NCBI GenBank assembly: GCA_039619475.1
Contig: CM077115.1
Location: 554,674,826-554,738,825 of the forward strand
Source of the DNA: Icerya purchasi
Lineage: Eukaryota; Arthropoda; Insecta; Hemiptera; Monophlebidae
Length of the DNA: 64,000 nt
Direction of reading: 5' to 3'
Below, one piece after another: positions 12,815 through 24,433 of the stretch. Position numbers and translations under genes: made by a program. The notes beneath the pieces are model-generated. The model did not search any database and had not been told where the DNA came from. It saw nothing but the letters and a program-made list of their open reading frames with translations. The number at the start of each line of letters is the position of its first letter. The stretch's first letter is position 1.

Positions 12815-15800
12815 GGATATTTGATTTGAAGAGGAGAGTACATAATGGGAAATGTTACATGCGAGATGAATTCTACCGGCAGTACACCGCTGAAATGCTG
12901 GAAATGTGTGATGTGCCTAGAATATGATCAACTTGGAAACATTCCAAAATCTAAGTCACGGTTGAATTAAGTCTCGGAATTTCATGTTAATCAAATGATT
13001 TATTTTCTTTCGTTAAATTTGAAATCACAAGAAGAATCTCAAGCTGTTTTATTTACATTTCGATTTCGATTGCAAGATTGTGATATTCGAGTAAACAATC
13101 GAAACAAAAAAATGCTTTGCTCCGATTGGTTCGCTGTGACTTTATCACCGGTTTCGTTCATTGTAACGCTTTATGATATATTTTCGGGAGAAAAAAAAAC
13201 AACCCCGATTTTAAAGGAAAATGAAAAATCTTTAAAACCAAAATATGTTGTTTTAAAATCAAGAGTATGTGTTTCTTTCTGTTTTTTTTTTTTTTTTTTT
13301 TTTGTTTTAAGCGTTTATTACAGCTTTAATAAAAACGTGAATAAAACCCTGAGAAGTATGAGAGTACCGTAATTGAGATTCGACACTTGATTCACAATTT
13401 GACAATCAACTGTCTAACGATATTTGCGCACGTAGCAAAATAAATTTAAATCGAAATAAAATGACTACATTTGTTGAACAGATCACGAAACAAGATTAAA
13501 AACAAATATTATTTTACTTTAGCCTCAGTACGTTTTTCAGATTTTTCTCCAAATCTTCCAGATATTTTTTTGTCATTTCCATCCTGGGTGCGTGGCAAAC
13601 GAAACAGAAAAAAGAATGAAATAAATACGTCGTTCCTCCTATCGTCACTTATGATCGTACAAAAATTATGATTTTTTGCAGTTTATTCGAATTTTCCGAC
13701 TTTTATTTGTAATTGTCTCAAATTTTCTCCCTCCAAAAACTTTTCCAGAACCATAAAAAATGAAATAAAAAAAAAAAAAAAAAAAATACTGACTTAATGT
13801 CTTGACTTCATATAAGAAAAAAGCATTTTTCCAATTTTCCAATTTTTCAATTTTTCCCCCCCTAAAAACCTTATTCGGACTATTACGAACATTTTATTAA
13901 AAAAAATTAGCCAAATCGATCCAGCCGTTCTCAAGTGATGCGCTTACTAACGAACAGCGTTTAATTTGTATTTATATAGATAAGATACTATTTTGAAAAT
14001 TATTAAATATATACGTTTTAAATTTTTTATCTGTATTTCCTTCAAATAAACAAAATTATATTTTTCTTCAAAAACGTTTTACCGTAATATTTCTTAACAC
14101 GAACTTATACGAATCTGTAAGCAACAATAATAGATATATAAATTTTCTAAAAGACATCGTGATTAATATTTAAAAATAATTCAATCGAGTTTTTAGTAGC
14201 AAAACATGCGAGTAACAACTAAAATGGGCAAATGTCGATATTTCGAATGCAGCAAAATAAAAACGAACGTATAATAAGATTTGCTATAGCGCTTTTTTTT
14301 ACAGCAAATAGTCTCTATCGAAAAATCGTTTAAATATATCTGTAAAAATACTTATTTCAACATAAAATATACGTTTGCTCAAAACGATTTGCATAGAAAA
14401 CCTAGAATTATTACGTTGACATTTATGTTCGATGATTCAGATGTTTTTAATTTTGAACGTTAAAAATAAACTACGAATTGTGAGAACCACGAGAACAATA
14501 ACAGCGATAGCAATAAAAATGTACAGAACATCAAAGTAATTAACTAATATAAACACTTTTGAAATGTATGCAAGTGTATATATGTATCATAATACTTGGA
14601 AAATCAATTTATTAGCGAGTTTCACAATTTGTTTTCAATTTGCTATTTACCATGATAAATTAACGTTTTAAATAAGCATATTACTCACTTTTCAATAAAT
14701 CCTAAGAATACGATGATTACTAAAAAACAAACACTGATCGCCTCCATTTCGGATTTGCTCATTTAATATCTCGAAAGTAAGACCTTGACCCGACGATTTC
14801 TATACCGTAAGAACTCTTGGACCGTGAATTTCATCAAACTCTTAGATCCGTTTTCGAGAAACCAGTTACATAAAATATATAACATACGCGTGTACGACTA
14901 CGCCATTTTTATACTAAGATTAATGAAAAATTCTGTCACGTTTTTGACTTTATTTGGAAGTTACGTTTTTATGCTACAGAAGTGTGTTGAAAAAACCTGC
15001 AATAGAAATTTCTGCACAAATCGTAAATTAAATTTATTGGTTTTATGGCATGAAAAAAAAAAAAGCGTTATTTCGCAAAGAATGACATAGTCAACTGAAA
15101 CTGACTCTTTTATAAGAATTATAGAAAACTACCATCTAGAGATCCAAGCTGTGTCCCACATTTATGTTCGAATTTTATCGCGATTCACTCGAATACTGTT
15201 TATCAAATCGCCGCAGAATTCGCAATCTACGTTCGCGTATGACAAAAATGGTTAAGGAGGAATTGGAACATTACAAAATTGATTTATCTATGTACCAGAA
15301 AAATACTGTATATCTTTAATATTGGCACCCACGTATTGTTACTACTGTCAATCTAACTGTTACCACTATATATATCAGGATTTTCAAAAAAATTTTTTAG
15401 TTTCTATTCCGAAATGGCAAAAAGTATTCGCTGAAAGACTGTAAACGGTAGTAAACTTAACTGTAATATGTATTTTATTTTACTTTTCATTTTAGGATTA
15501 TTTATATCATTCACTACCAAATTAGAATATTAATGATGTTAATTATTCACGAAACGATTGCCGTCACGTCTGTGTCTCTTTAAAAGTGACATCATTAGTA
15601 TTAATACATCGTGACGAAGACTTTTATATCACAAGTGAATACGAGTGGCTCTTTGTAGAATGGTCGTGACTACAGCGCTGTCAGTTAATTTTTCTTTTTT
15701 TTTGTTTATTTAAAATAAGTTGTGGGTCTCACAGGGCAAGTATGCCCGTTGTATGAGTGCCCGGACACTCTTATTAACGTTTATTTAAAATATAAAATTA

Positions 15801-17180
15801 CAGTTATTTTAGAAAGTTATGCGGTGTTTCACATTTTATTCGTATTTTAATGACGGTCTCACATCGTTATCCAAAAAATTTAAATCAGATTTATATTACA
15901 GAATTTTTGTATTCATTTTTTTTTTTACGACGTTCAATTTATGATTCCACCGTTTAGTATTAGTCTAAAAAGAAAATTTTTCGTCTTAAATGCAATGCTT
16001 GATTAGCACGTAGGTTATTTAAAATAAAACAAAAATTAAAAATTGTAATAATTATGTATTTGTAAAACATTTTTAAATTTCTAAAGAGGTCGTTATTTGT
16101 TTTTCTTTATGAAGCAAGATATTTCTCAAATCGACTGCCTACCGTAGAAGATATTACGTAATTATATAATGTCCCATGTCTCTCTGGATCCGCCCCTGTG
16201 TACTATCGAGTAGATCGGAAAAAAAAATAATAATGAAAAAATTTGAATTGTTAATTAAAGGCCGTTGTAAGATTGGGAAAATGATAGGAAAAAATGCTTA
16301 TTTAGTGGCCGATTTGGAAGGCTATGGTATTATAGGGATGTCGGAATACGGTGGACTTTCGACCCGGTTAGATCTGATCTAAATGTTATAAAATAAAATT
16401 ATTCTTTATTCTGAAAATAATTAATTGGGTGATTTTTTTGCATGTCCGTGCGGTGCCTGCATTCCGTGGTCTCAAGAGTGGGGAAATGAATGTTCGAAAA
16501 TCGTAGTAAAAAAAATGATCCTTTGAATCTTTACGGGCTTGTGGCTGTTTTTTATTCATCTTTTGGAGTAAGCAATTGTTTTAGTATATGTATTTGCTTA
16601 GGCCGCTTGTTGGCAGAAGAGTTTATTCGTTACGGGTAAAGATTGTATGGTTTTAAGATTGTTTTTCTATCGAATCTAAATCGTGTGATAAATTTTTGCC
16701 GTGCATGGAACAAAGAATTATTTGTAGTGTACACGTCTCCGAAATCACCCCGTACCTCGCAACACTAAGTTGATACGGTTACCAATTGATAGGTAGCGCT
16801 ATCTATTGCTTATTATTATTATTATAGTGTTATATATATATATACGTTTGATGGCGTTCTAGTCGATTAAACATCTTCGTCGGTATGTGAATATATGCGC
16901 AAACAAATATATTTTAATACTCGAAAAGCTGTGTTCATAATCAAATTTAAATAATGAAAAATAGATAAATAAATAAAAAAAATAAATAACAATTAAAATT
17001 CTCTTTAAGAAAATCTGTAACTTCAAGCTAACCGATTACATCGGGTGACAAAAAACCCCCAAAAATATCAAGAATATATAATATGGAATTTAAAACGACC
17101 TCAAAAATTGCCCTTAAAAACTTTTATAGTTCATCACCAGATAACCCTTTAAAAGTGTAATTTAAAATATAAAACAGAAC
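12815..17180. other. long non-coding stretch with scattered retroposon ends
   Basis: No gene is supported. The 125-codon frame at 12995-13372 includes a T-run read as polyphenylalanine and has no motif. At 15694-15790 a T-tract followed by GGGCAAGTATGCCC-like sequence looks like a minus-strand LINE or SINE 3' tail. At 16180-16194 CTGGATCCGCCCCTG resembles the end of a CAGGGGCGGATCC-type transposon, but no partner end was found. Confidence 0.45.
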
Positions 17181-17195
17181 GCAGAACTCTTTGAT

Positions 17196-17298
17196 GAGGT
17201 CAAAAAATTGCGGTTAAAAATTATTTAATCCCCTTGGGCCAAAAAATTGCGGTTAAAAATGACTTCCCCTCCCCCTCCCCCCTCCCTTGGGCCAAAAA
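17196..17298. repeat. degenerate tandem duplication
   Basis: AAAAAATTGCGGTTAAAAAT occurs twice, at about 17203 and 17241, each followed by a pyrimidine-rich run ending CCTTGGGCCAAAAA. The second unit is longer because of a CCCCT-rich stretch. This is a two-unit local duplication. Confidence 0.7.
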
Positions 17299-17299
17299 C

Positions 17300-19990
17300 A
17301 GCAAAAAAAGGGATGTTGTTTATGTAAGCAATAGCCTCAGTTAAAAAGTTGAGAAGTCCGAACGTATCGCAAGCATACCCATAAAGAATCGCTTTATAGG
17401 AAAACCATAGCTGAGCTTACAATTTTATATTCAGGCCCTCTGGGCGCCAAAGACCGAAAGTTTTGAAGAAAATATTCTATTTTTCCGGGCATATAATATA
17501 TATAGTTGGAAAGAACGCTACTTGTCGGGAACGAAACCGTATTTCATTTCCTTAACGGAACTTTCGAATTTGATGAAAAGTTCAGAAAAGCGCGAATAGT
17601 GACTCGTCTCTTCGTTTATATGGCGCGAAAAATCGGATTTCTTTGTTTTGAATTTAGTATTATGTAAATGTAAATTATGGTTATCTTTAAGTTACCAAGC
17701 GGAATCCTCAGCGCATGCAAAATCATGCTTGATTTAACTTGTTTTTTCTTTGTTACAAGTAAATAGTAATTATTTTTTTGTCTTCTGAATAATGCATAAT
17801 AAAAATTTTACAAAACATTTGGAAATTAAATACAGTTTTATATTTGTGTGGATACTCTATTTTTGTGTCGGAAAAAAATTCGAAAAAGAAAAAAAAATTC
17901 TCATCGCGTTTAGCGAACCTACTCTTTTAAATGTTATTTCAACAGAAATAGTTATACTATACGCGTGTATGAATGTAGAAATGTAATCAATTAGTTTCAA
18001 ATATTATTCTATCGATTACAATGATTTAATGTTTCGCCTGAAACCAAAAAGGATTAATTTAACAACGTGATTGATATATTGTAATCTGAAAGGAAATTTT
18101 TTTCTGAAACTAGTTGAAATGTTAATTTCGTTTTGTTTAATTTTATGTCTGAATATAAAATTAATATACAACCTCTGTAATGCCAAATTTTATCACAAAT
18201 ATTTATAACTTTAATTAAATATATATATATATATATGTATATACCGTAACGATGTAGGACCGCTCTGGTTTCGTTTAATAATGAAAGACAACAGTTGACG
18301 GCAGAGAGAGAAAAAAAGTATGTTGTGGCAAATTTCATCTTGGATTGTGTATACTTTGTTAAAAATTTTAACTATTTTAAACGATAATAATAGAATACAT
18401 TTTTTAGTGTTTTTTTTTTTATATTTTTCGATAAGTAAAATTGCTATAATAAGTGCATAACTGATAGTGGTAGGTAATTTTTTGAACGACGGTATTATTT
18501 AGCGTATTTGATAACGATGTTCTACGAAACTCAAATTATGTCATTTTCACATTTTGTAAACTCGCCGTTGTTTCGTATCGTTGCTTAGTTGACTTAAACG
18601 TAAAGTGCTTAAAAGTTTCGTAAAGGGGAAATTTTTTCCCGAAAAGTTAAAAACATGAAAAATATTTTTCAGTCGTTTCGAGCATCTCTGATGCCTGAAT
18701 TAACGAATCAACTTTTAGTGTAATTAATGTAGGAAAGTCAAAGACATTCGTATTAAAATGGCACAGCCGAACGGGAACTCGATTTATTAGAAAAGCTCCA
18801 GTAAATCGTTATTCGTATCGATGCGTTCTGAAAAAAAAAAAGGAAACAGTTTATTTCGAAATCTTATAAAGTATTGAATCAGTAAAGATATAGGCCAAAA
18901 GTGTTATCAGTTTAAATCATTTTGTAGCTTACCATAATCAAAAATAACAATCATAATATGAGTATTTTCACAAACAAAACATTTCCCCCCGCACAATGTA
19001 TTAATATTAATGACGTCATTTTTAAAAAACCGTGAATGTGACAGAACGAGCGCCTTGTTGAATAATGCGTGAAATATTCACGCTGACACAACTAGAATAA
19101 TTTAAACGTGAAATTAATCACTAAAATAAAAAATTACGTATTTATTTTTAGAAAATAAATAAGTTGAGCTTTCCCTTAGTCTTTTATTTATTCAGGTTTT
19201 TGTTCGTTTACAATTACTCGAATACGCGCGTTGTATGCTTCTATTAGTGAATGATGGATGTTTTCTAGTCCTGCTTTAAGTTTTGCTATGAAGATTTGTA
19301 AAGCTTACAATTATATCCTTATTTCCTTTTCTTTGTTATGTTATACGTAATATTTAATTAACGAGCAAATAATAATTAAGCGCGAAGCACTATCGATAAA
19401 CACTTAAAAGTGAACAGTACTGCATTTTACATGAAACACCCTATTTTGTATATCGGCGGTAAGCACTCCGATGTCAATATCGTATTTTAGTATGAAAAAA
19501 ATGTCCATGGAACGGAAAAGGTTAAGAAATAGCAGATTACAGAATGTGTAAATTCTATTGGTATTTTTGGGGATCCGGGGACTTGATCAACATAAACGAA
19601 AGCAAAAAGCAGGGATTTCAAATTAAAATCTTGGAAACCTTCATAGTGGGACAGGGAAATATGTGAACGTTACTTTTCCTTAAAACCGCCAAATTATTAA
19701 AAAACATTAAACTTAAATTTGCAATAATATTAGAACAAGATGTAACAGGAACGAAAAATGAAGACTTAAACTTCACCCTAGCAAATCTTTTCAGATAACA
19801 TGTGAAGTACAAAAGGAAAACAAAAAAAGAAACATTCCCGAGTATATTTTTTATTAAACATTCTAACTAATTTCAAATCTGCTCCATATTTCTTAGGATT
19901 TACAACAAGCTTAACGTGCGATTACTATAACGCGTCAGATGCATGCCGCCAAACGCAAAGCACAAAGCAGTTGATGCAATCGTCAGACGC
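17300..19990. other. no gene recognised
   Basis: AT-rich, with a (TA)n tract at 18219-18236 and a T-run at 18409-18421. No supported coding frame. Confidence 0.45.
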
Positions 19991-20007
19991 ACGAGTGCAT
20001 TATTTGT

Positions 20008-20295
20008 CAAGGGCGTCGTCAGCCAACGGGACGGGGGGCGGATGATAGTAAGAGGATACAAGATATAGGACAAAAATAAAATGTATAATTTGTAAAGACT
20101 TAATGTTTTATTAAACAAGAATAAAATCTTAATTTAAAAAAACATAATTTTCGCGGGTTTCTGGCAAATTGTTCTACTACTTCATTATAAAAGTCTTCCA
20201 AATTGTCCATGGTTACGCGTCTATGAATACTAAAGTTTCGAGACTGCGGGGGGAGGGGCAACAACCCTTCCCTGCCCTCCGTGGCGACGCCCATG
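20008..20295. mobile_element. hAT-type MITE, copy 2 of family A
   Basis: It starts CAAGGGCGTCG and ends CGACGCCCATG, and is flanked by TTATTTGT (20000-20007) and CTATTTGT (20296-20303), an 8-bp duplication with one mismatch. Internal sequence matches the copy at 12550-12803, including AATGTTTTATTAAACAAGAA against AATATTTTATTAAACAAGCA. Its middle keeps a segment absent from copy 1, read on the minus strand as NLEDFYNEVVEQFA, possibly leftover coding sequence of the autonomous parent. It sits directly against the Harbinger-like relic that follows. Confidence 0.82.
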
Positions 20296-20344
20296 CTATT
20301 TGTATTATGCCTGCGACTGCCGCAAATGGCTCAGCTGTAAAGTT

Positions 20345-20715
20345 AATGACCGGTTGATTTGTGTATTTCAAAAGGCTGAACGCAATTTTGTATTAGAATT
20401 ACTGAAACAAGAAAATGAAAATGAAGAGATTTTGCTGCAGGAATTATTAGAAGAGCGCAACACTGAACTTCATCTAGTATTTATGTCTCAGATTAAGGAA
20501 AAGGGTATTATATAATACATTGTTCCAAATCCATTTGATACTAGTGGCCAAAAAAATTTCACGAATTTTTTCCGATTAAATATTAGGCAATTTAATTGTG
20601 TACTTAATTTAATAAAAAGAGATGTCAGAAATAATTAGTCAGGAAAATACATGTACCACCCCCATAACAGTGGAGAAAAATGAACTATAACATTAAGGTG
20701 TAAATATGTTTAAAA
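20345..20715 (+). pseudogene. PIF/Harbinger (HARBI1-like) transposase N-terminal relic
   Basis: One plus-strand frame can be followed through about 370 bases with only in-frame stops (after KEKGII, after DVRNN and before TITLR). The order is an acidic Glu/Leu-rich lead, then NFTNFFRLNIRQFNCVLNLI, then SGEK and TITLR. HARBI1-family nucleases have the same order: a segment like FFxYFRMxxxxFxxLLxxI followed by ERLxITLRYLATG. The catalytic DDE region is missing, so the copy is truncated and dead. The hAT MITE ends about 50 bases upstream. Confidence 0.55.
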
Positions 20716-21265
20716 AATTTTTTTTAAAGTATTTTATAAATTCAAATTTAAGCATTATTAAAAAAAAGTTAGCTCGAATCAGGCGACACTTCAATTCAAA
20801 TGCAATCGTATGCATTATAAACTGATGAATTATTGCTAATCCAGTTTTTCAGCTGTAAATAACACTTTTTGATTCATTACTCTTCGAAACACAATGTAAA
20901 CAAAACAGAACTTCCTTCACGAATTATTTATGCGTCGGTGTCTGTACGGCTCTCAAAGCAATATAGCCGAGCGGCTATTCTCATTCAGCAGCTGACGTAA
21001 ATTATTTTGACGCAGATAAGAAATCAATTCCGTTACTTCCTACTGTAGCAGTGTATTGAGCTTGACGCGTTATGGGAATCCTACCCTTATACAAAAATTC
21101 TATGATGCGATAGAGAAAAAATAAAAAAAACTAATTCCAGCTGGCTAACGAAAATTTGTCAGATATTACTATATCTTCCTTAGCTTATTTGTGTAATTTA
21201 TTCATATTATTTAATGAAAACATGTTTTTTATTAATGTATACATAATTTATTCATTATTTTTCAG

Positions 21266-21308
21266 ATTTCGTCGGTCACTCCTGGCGCAGTCACCTTTCA
21301 TTCGGGAG
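21266..21308 (+). CDS. candidate internal exon of the split membrane-protein gene
   Basis: A 43-base GC-balanced island stands out in AT-rich flanks. It follows a pyrimidine-rich tract and TTTTTCAG and precedes GTAATT. Its only sensible reading is ISSVTPGAVTFHSG plus one base G. That leftover G joins the two leading bases of the exon at 28394 to give GGT, so the junction reads Gly-Gly-Pro-Trp in frame. This suits an extracellular loop between the first and second membrane segments. The exon is short and lies only about 80 bases before a transposon array, so chance is possible. No upstream exon with a start codon was identified. Confidence 0.5.
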
Positions 21309-21390
21309 GTAATTATACATGCTCAATTGTATTTTATTTATTTATTCTCACGAAAAAAATTATTGGTAAACGCCCAGGTAGGCGGCACCA

Positions 21391-21496
21391 GTTCATTTTT
21401 GGTCATAATTTTAGTTCGTTCATTTAGTTCATTTTGGTCATAATTTTAGTTCGTTCATTTAGTTCATTTTGGTCAATTTCAATTCGTTCATTTTCG
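21391..21496. repeat. three 35-36-bp tandem units beside the Merlin relic
   Basis: Units start at 21391, 21427 and 21462, each beginning GTTCATTTT and containing TTCGTTCATTT. The first two also share GGTCATAATTTTAGTTCG; the third has drifted. The shared core AATTTTAGTTCGTTCATTT reappears near the other side of the Merlin coding relic, once direct and once inverted, suggesting subterminal transposase-binding repeats. Confidence 0.8.
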
Positions 21497-21543
21497 TTGT
21501 TATTCACCCAATGTGAATAACGATGAAAATGAGCAAACTGGAA

Positions 21544-22463
21544 TTACGAATGTGACATGTAAAAGAAGGGAAGTAACGTAACGGTCATATGAGAAATAGA
21601 ACGAAAAGGGAATATTTTGAAAATAAGGAACACATACCCTAATATGCGGGGATACATCTCGGCGGCGGTGTTGAAGAATTCATACATCTGCTGGGATTGT
21701 GGCACTCGTTGCGTAAAGTAAAATTCCACAATATAGTAGGGGAAGAAATCTACCCTATTACCATATTTCGAAATTTTACTTCGGGCTTCACGCCATAAAC
21801 GTTCAATGTTGTTGGTGTGAACCCCGGTATCCGGATTAACGTACATGACCGAATGATTTACAGTCCGATGGATGTAATTAGGATCACCGGAAAGGGGTGT
21901 ATACCCTTTCTATTCATCAGATTGGATGATCGAACCAGGGAGGATAACAACACGGTGGATGATCGGAATTAACGTTTTGGAGCTACGGTCAGGAACAAGA
22001 GTTAGATAAAAAATTACCGGAAGAAACATCGATAGCGCCAAAAACCCATAAACTAGCCTCTCGGCGCTTAGAGGAGGTAGACACAAATTTCATTTTGATA
22101 AACTTAGCTTCATCAATTTGCACAATATACGGTCCTTACCTCCTAAAGGAGCCGAATGTTTATTGAAATAATACACCATAACTTCACGACAGAAGAGGAG
22201 GTCCAGTTAGTAATGATTTTACTTGATAATTTCAGTTCGGAAAGTAGATGAATAGGAGGATTCGGGACGTACAGGACTGTAACAACAAACCGCCACATTG
22301 TTAACACGGATACACGATATCGCGAAAGCCACGTCCCGGTTCCGGCAGAACTTTTATAATTACATTTAACACCACCGATCCGCCGGCCACATCGAAATTC
22401 CAAATTCTTACAATTAATGGTGAGCAGTCTGTGACATGCCGAGCAAACCCTACACAGGAAAAT
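21544..22463 (-). pseudogene. Merlin-superfamily (ISXO2/IS1595-like) transposase relic
   Basis: Minus-strand pieces follow the order of an ISXO2-like transposase. Near 22463-22380 is a zinc-ribbon start with CSAC and CGRRIGGVKCN, then GTWLSRYR and VPNPP. Next come NWTS (about 22200), QIDEAKF with the first catalytic Asp (about 22110), WVFGAIDV (about 22040), PGSIIQSDE with the second Asp (about 21930), and TGVHTNNIERLWREAR with the catalytic Glu (about 21800). The C-terminal part at 21700-21650 contains YEFFNTAAEMYP. Several frameshifts and stops break it, but the D-D-E residues are all still readable. It lies inside an intron of the host gene and is flanked by motif arrays at 21391-21496 and 23082-23174. 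Confidence 0.88.
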
Positions 22464-22705
22464 GATAGTTTTTGAATAAATTTAAAAAAAATACCGCAGA
22501 AGTAGACAGGAAAAATGATACTTCGAGAAAAAAGAATCAATTGATTGTTTTCAAATAGAAATTTATGTATTGTTGCTTTTACCTCTACATGTTTGATTAG
22601 TTTACTGGTAGTCCAAAACGAGCGTAAATCGACGACTAACAGAGCAACACCCAAATTTAGCCTTGTGGCGACATCTATCTATTGTACTTTATTAAAATTC
22701 AATTT

Positions 22706-22731
22706 AAAAAAAAAAAAAAAAAAAAAAAAAG
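22706..22731. repeat. poly(A) tract
   Basis: An uninterrupted run of about 25 A just upstream (minus sense) of the Merlin reading frame. It may be an unrelated retroposon tail or homopolymer drift. Confidence 0.7.
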
Positions 22732-23081
22732 TTTGACAGTTCGGAGAATTGCTAATTATATTTATCGTTTTATGACGAGTAAAATTTTTTTCGCCATGGT
22801 CATAACTTTTAAGAGTACCTAATACATAAACCTTTGAAGTGTAAGGCCGTAGGCGGGGGCCCACGTCGCTCACGTCTTACTCCACCTCTGATCGATGGGC
22901 TAGTGCGTGTAATTTTCGAAAAAGCGTTTGATTTCTTAAATTGCATCTTATTTATGTACGTTAGATTGTCGTTAAGTTTTATTGATTTACATTATGTTGT
23001 CGTTAATTTTTATTGATTTACGTTATATGTATTATCGTTAATTTTCGTCTCGTTCATTCGTATGTTTTGTTCTTATTTAGA

Positions 23082-23174
23082 TTTTAGTTCGTTCATTTTT
23101 TGATGCTTTTCGCATTTTGAATTAGTTCAAATTCAGAGTGCAAAATAGCAGAAAATGAACGAACTAAAATTTTT
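23082..23174. repeat. outer copies of the Merlin-flanking motif, one direct and one inverted
   Basis: TTTTAGTTCGTTCATTTTTT at 23082-23101 is in the same orientation as the left array. AAAATGAACGAACTAAAATT at 23152-23171 is its inverted form. Left unit 1 and the inverted copy together could act as terminal inverted repeats spanning about 1.77 kb. Exact transposon ends and a target-site duplication were not resolved. Confidence 0.7.
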
Positions 23175-23199
23175 TAGCAAAAATGGAGCTGCTATGCTA

Positions 23200-24402
23200 T
23201 CTGTCCCTTCAGGTTCATTTTTAACTTTCATTTAAAACTTTTATAAAATAATCACGCGTGTGAACGAAGATAAGAGATCAATGTAATTCGAGTTTATCAA
23301 ACATGATGGCTACGGGCAGGACAGCAGCTTAATGATGTAATTTCTCGATTATTCTCTTCGATTGTTAACGGTGGAATCGATATTTCTGTCACAGCTAACT
23401 CTACATTGCAATTCATTAGATGCTGGTTACTCGCATTGTTTCTTACGTTCGTTAATTTTATAAACTTTAATATCTGATATCTCTTTGTGTGGCCTAGCTT
23501 ACTATCGTTTTCCGAGGAAAAGTCTACCGTAAAATATGTATACCTTTTGGAAATTTCCATCTAACGTTGTTGCGATGCAGTTAACATTGTTTCATAGATT
23601 TACATCCGCTACAACATCAAAACGTTACACGGTCTAATGTATAATAATCCTACTTAATATTCAATGATAGTCGTAAAAAGAGTCTCTGAAGGAAGGCGCT
23701 CTAACGTCTTTATTTTTCTATGCGATAGTGATGGGTAAGCTCGTGATTTCTTTAGATATGCATCTCGCATATGTCTATTCATATCGAGCTTACATGTAAA
23801 CACCGGGTTTACATGTACAGTTCACTCAACACTGGCGTTTGCACTAGTTGTCGTCGCAGTGTGTACTGTCTTACACCAGTGTTAGGTTAGATTATGTGTG
23901 CTAGAAAACGAAACGGAAATTACAAAGTAACTAATGCAGAAGTACAATAATCTTACAAAGAGCTGAGAAAAAAACGATAGAGAGCGTTTCTTTCCGATTC
24001 CAATGTTATCATTTTTCACTTTTCTCGATCATCTGGTGCATTTCTGCTTAAATATTCATTTCATGTAAATCGCAGAAAAGGACAGACAGACTATTCTTCT
24101 CAATTACAGGTATATACTTTAGTTTCTATAGCGGGACCGTGTGAACCTGGATTCGTATAACATTCACCAATTCAATTTGTATTCGCTGGGTCAGAGTTAC
24201 ATCATCGATTCCAATATAGGATATAGATCCGCGAATACATATGTATCCTTTCGGACCCACTCATCACTACTATGCAATATCCACGTATTACTCTTTTATA
24301 AAGAACAAAAATACTCTCGAAGGTATTTTTAGGTCTTTGTAAAGTAAATACATGTTTGTTAAGAGTATGGCTGCCGACGCTTGCTTATATCCGTTCTTTA
24401 TT

Positions 24403-24433
<31 letters not shown>

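Noticed and set aside
12995..13372. 125-codon plus-strand open frame
   Set aside because: It includes a polyphenylalanine stretch from a T-run, has no motif, and lies in AT-rich sequence with no splice or promoter context; likely chance.
16180..16194. Complete transposon ending in GGATCCGCCCCTG
   Set aside because: The matching opposite terminus and a duplication were not found, so only an isolated end-like sequence remains.
21391..21496. CRISPR array
   Set aside because: Units are contiguous with no unique spacers and sit beside a eukaryotic transposon.
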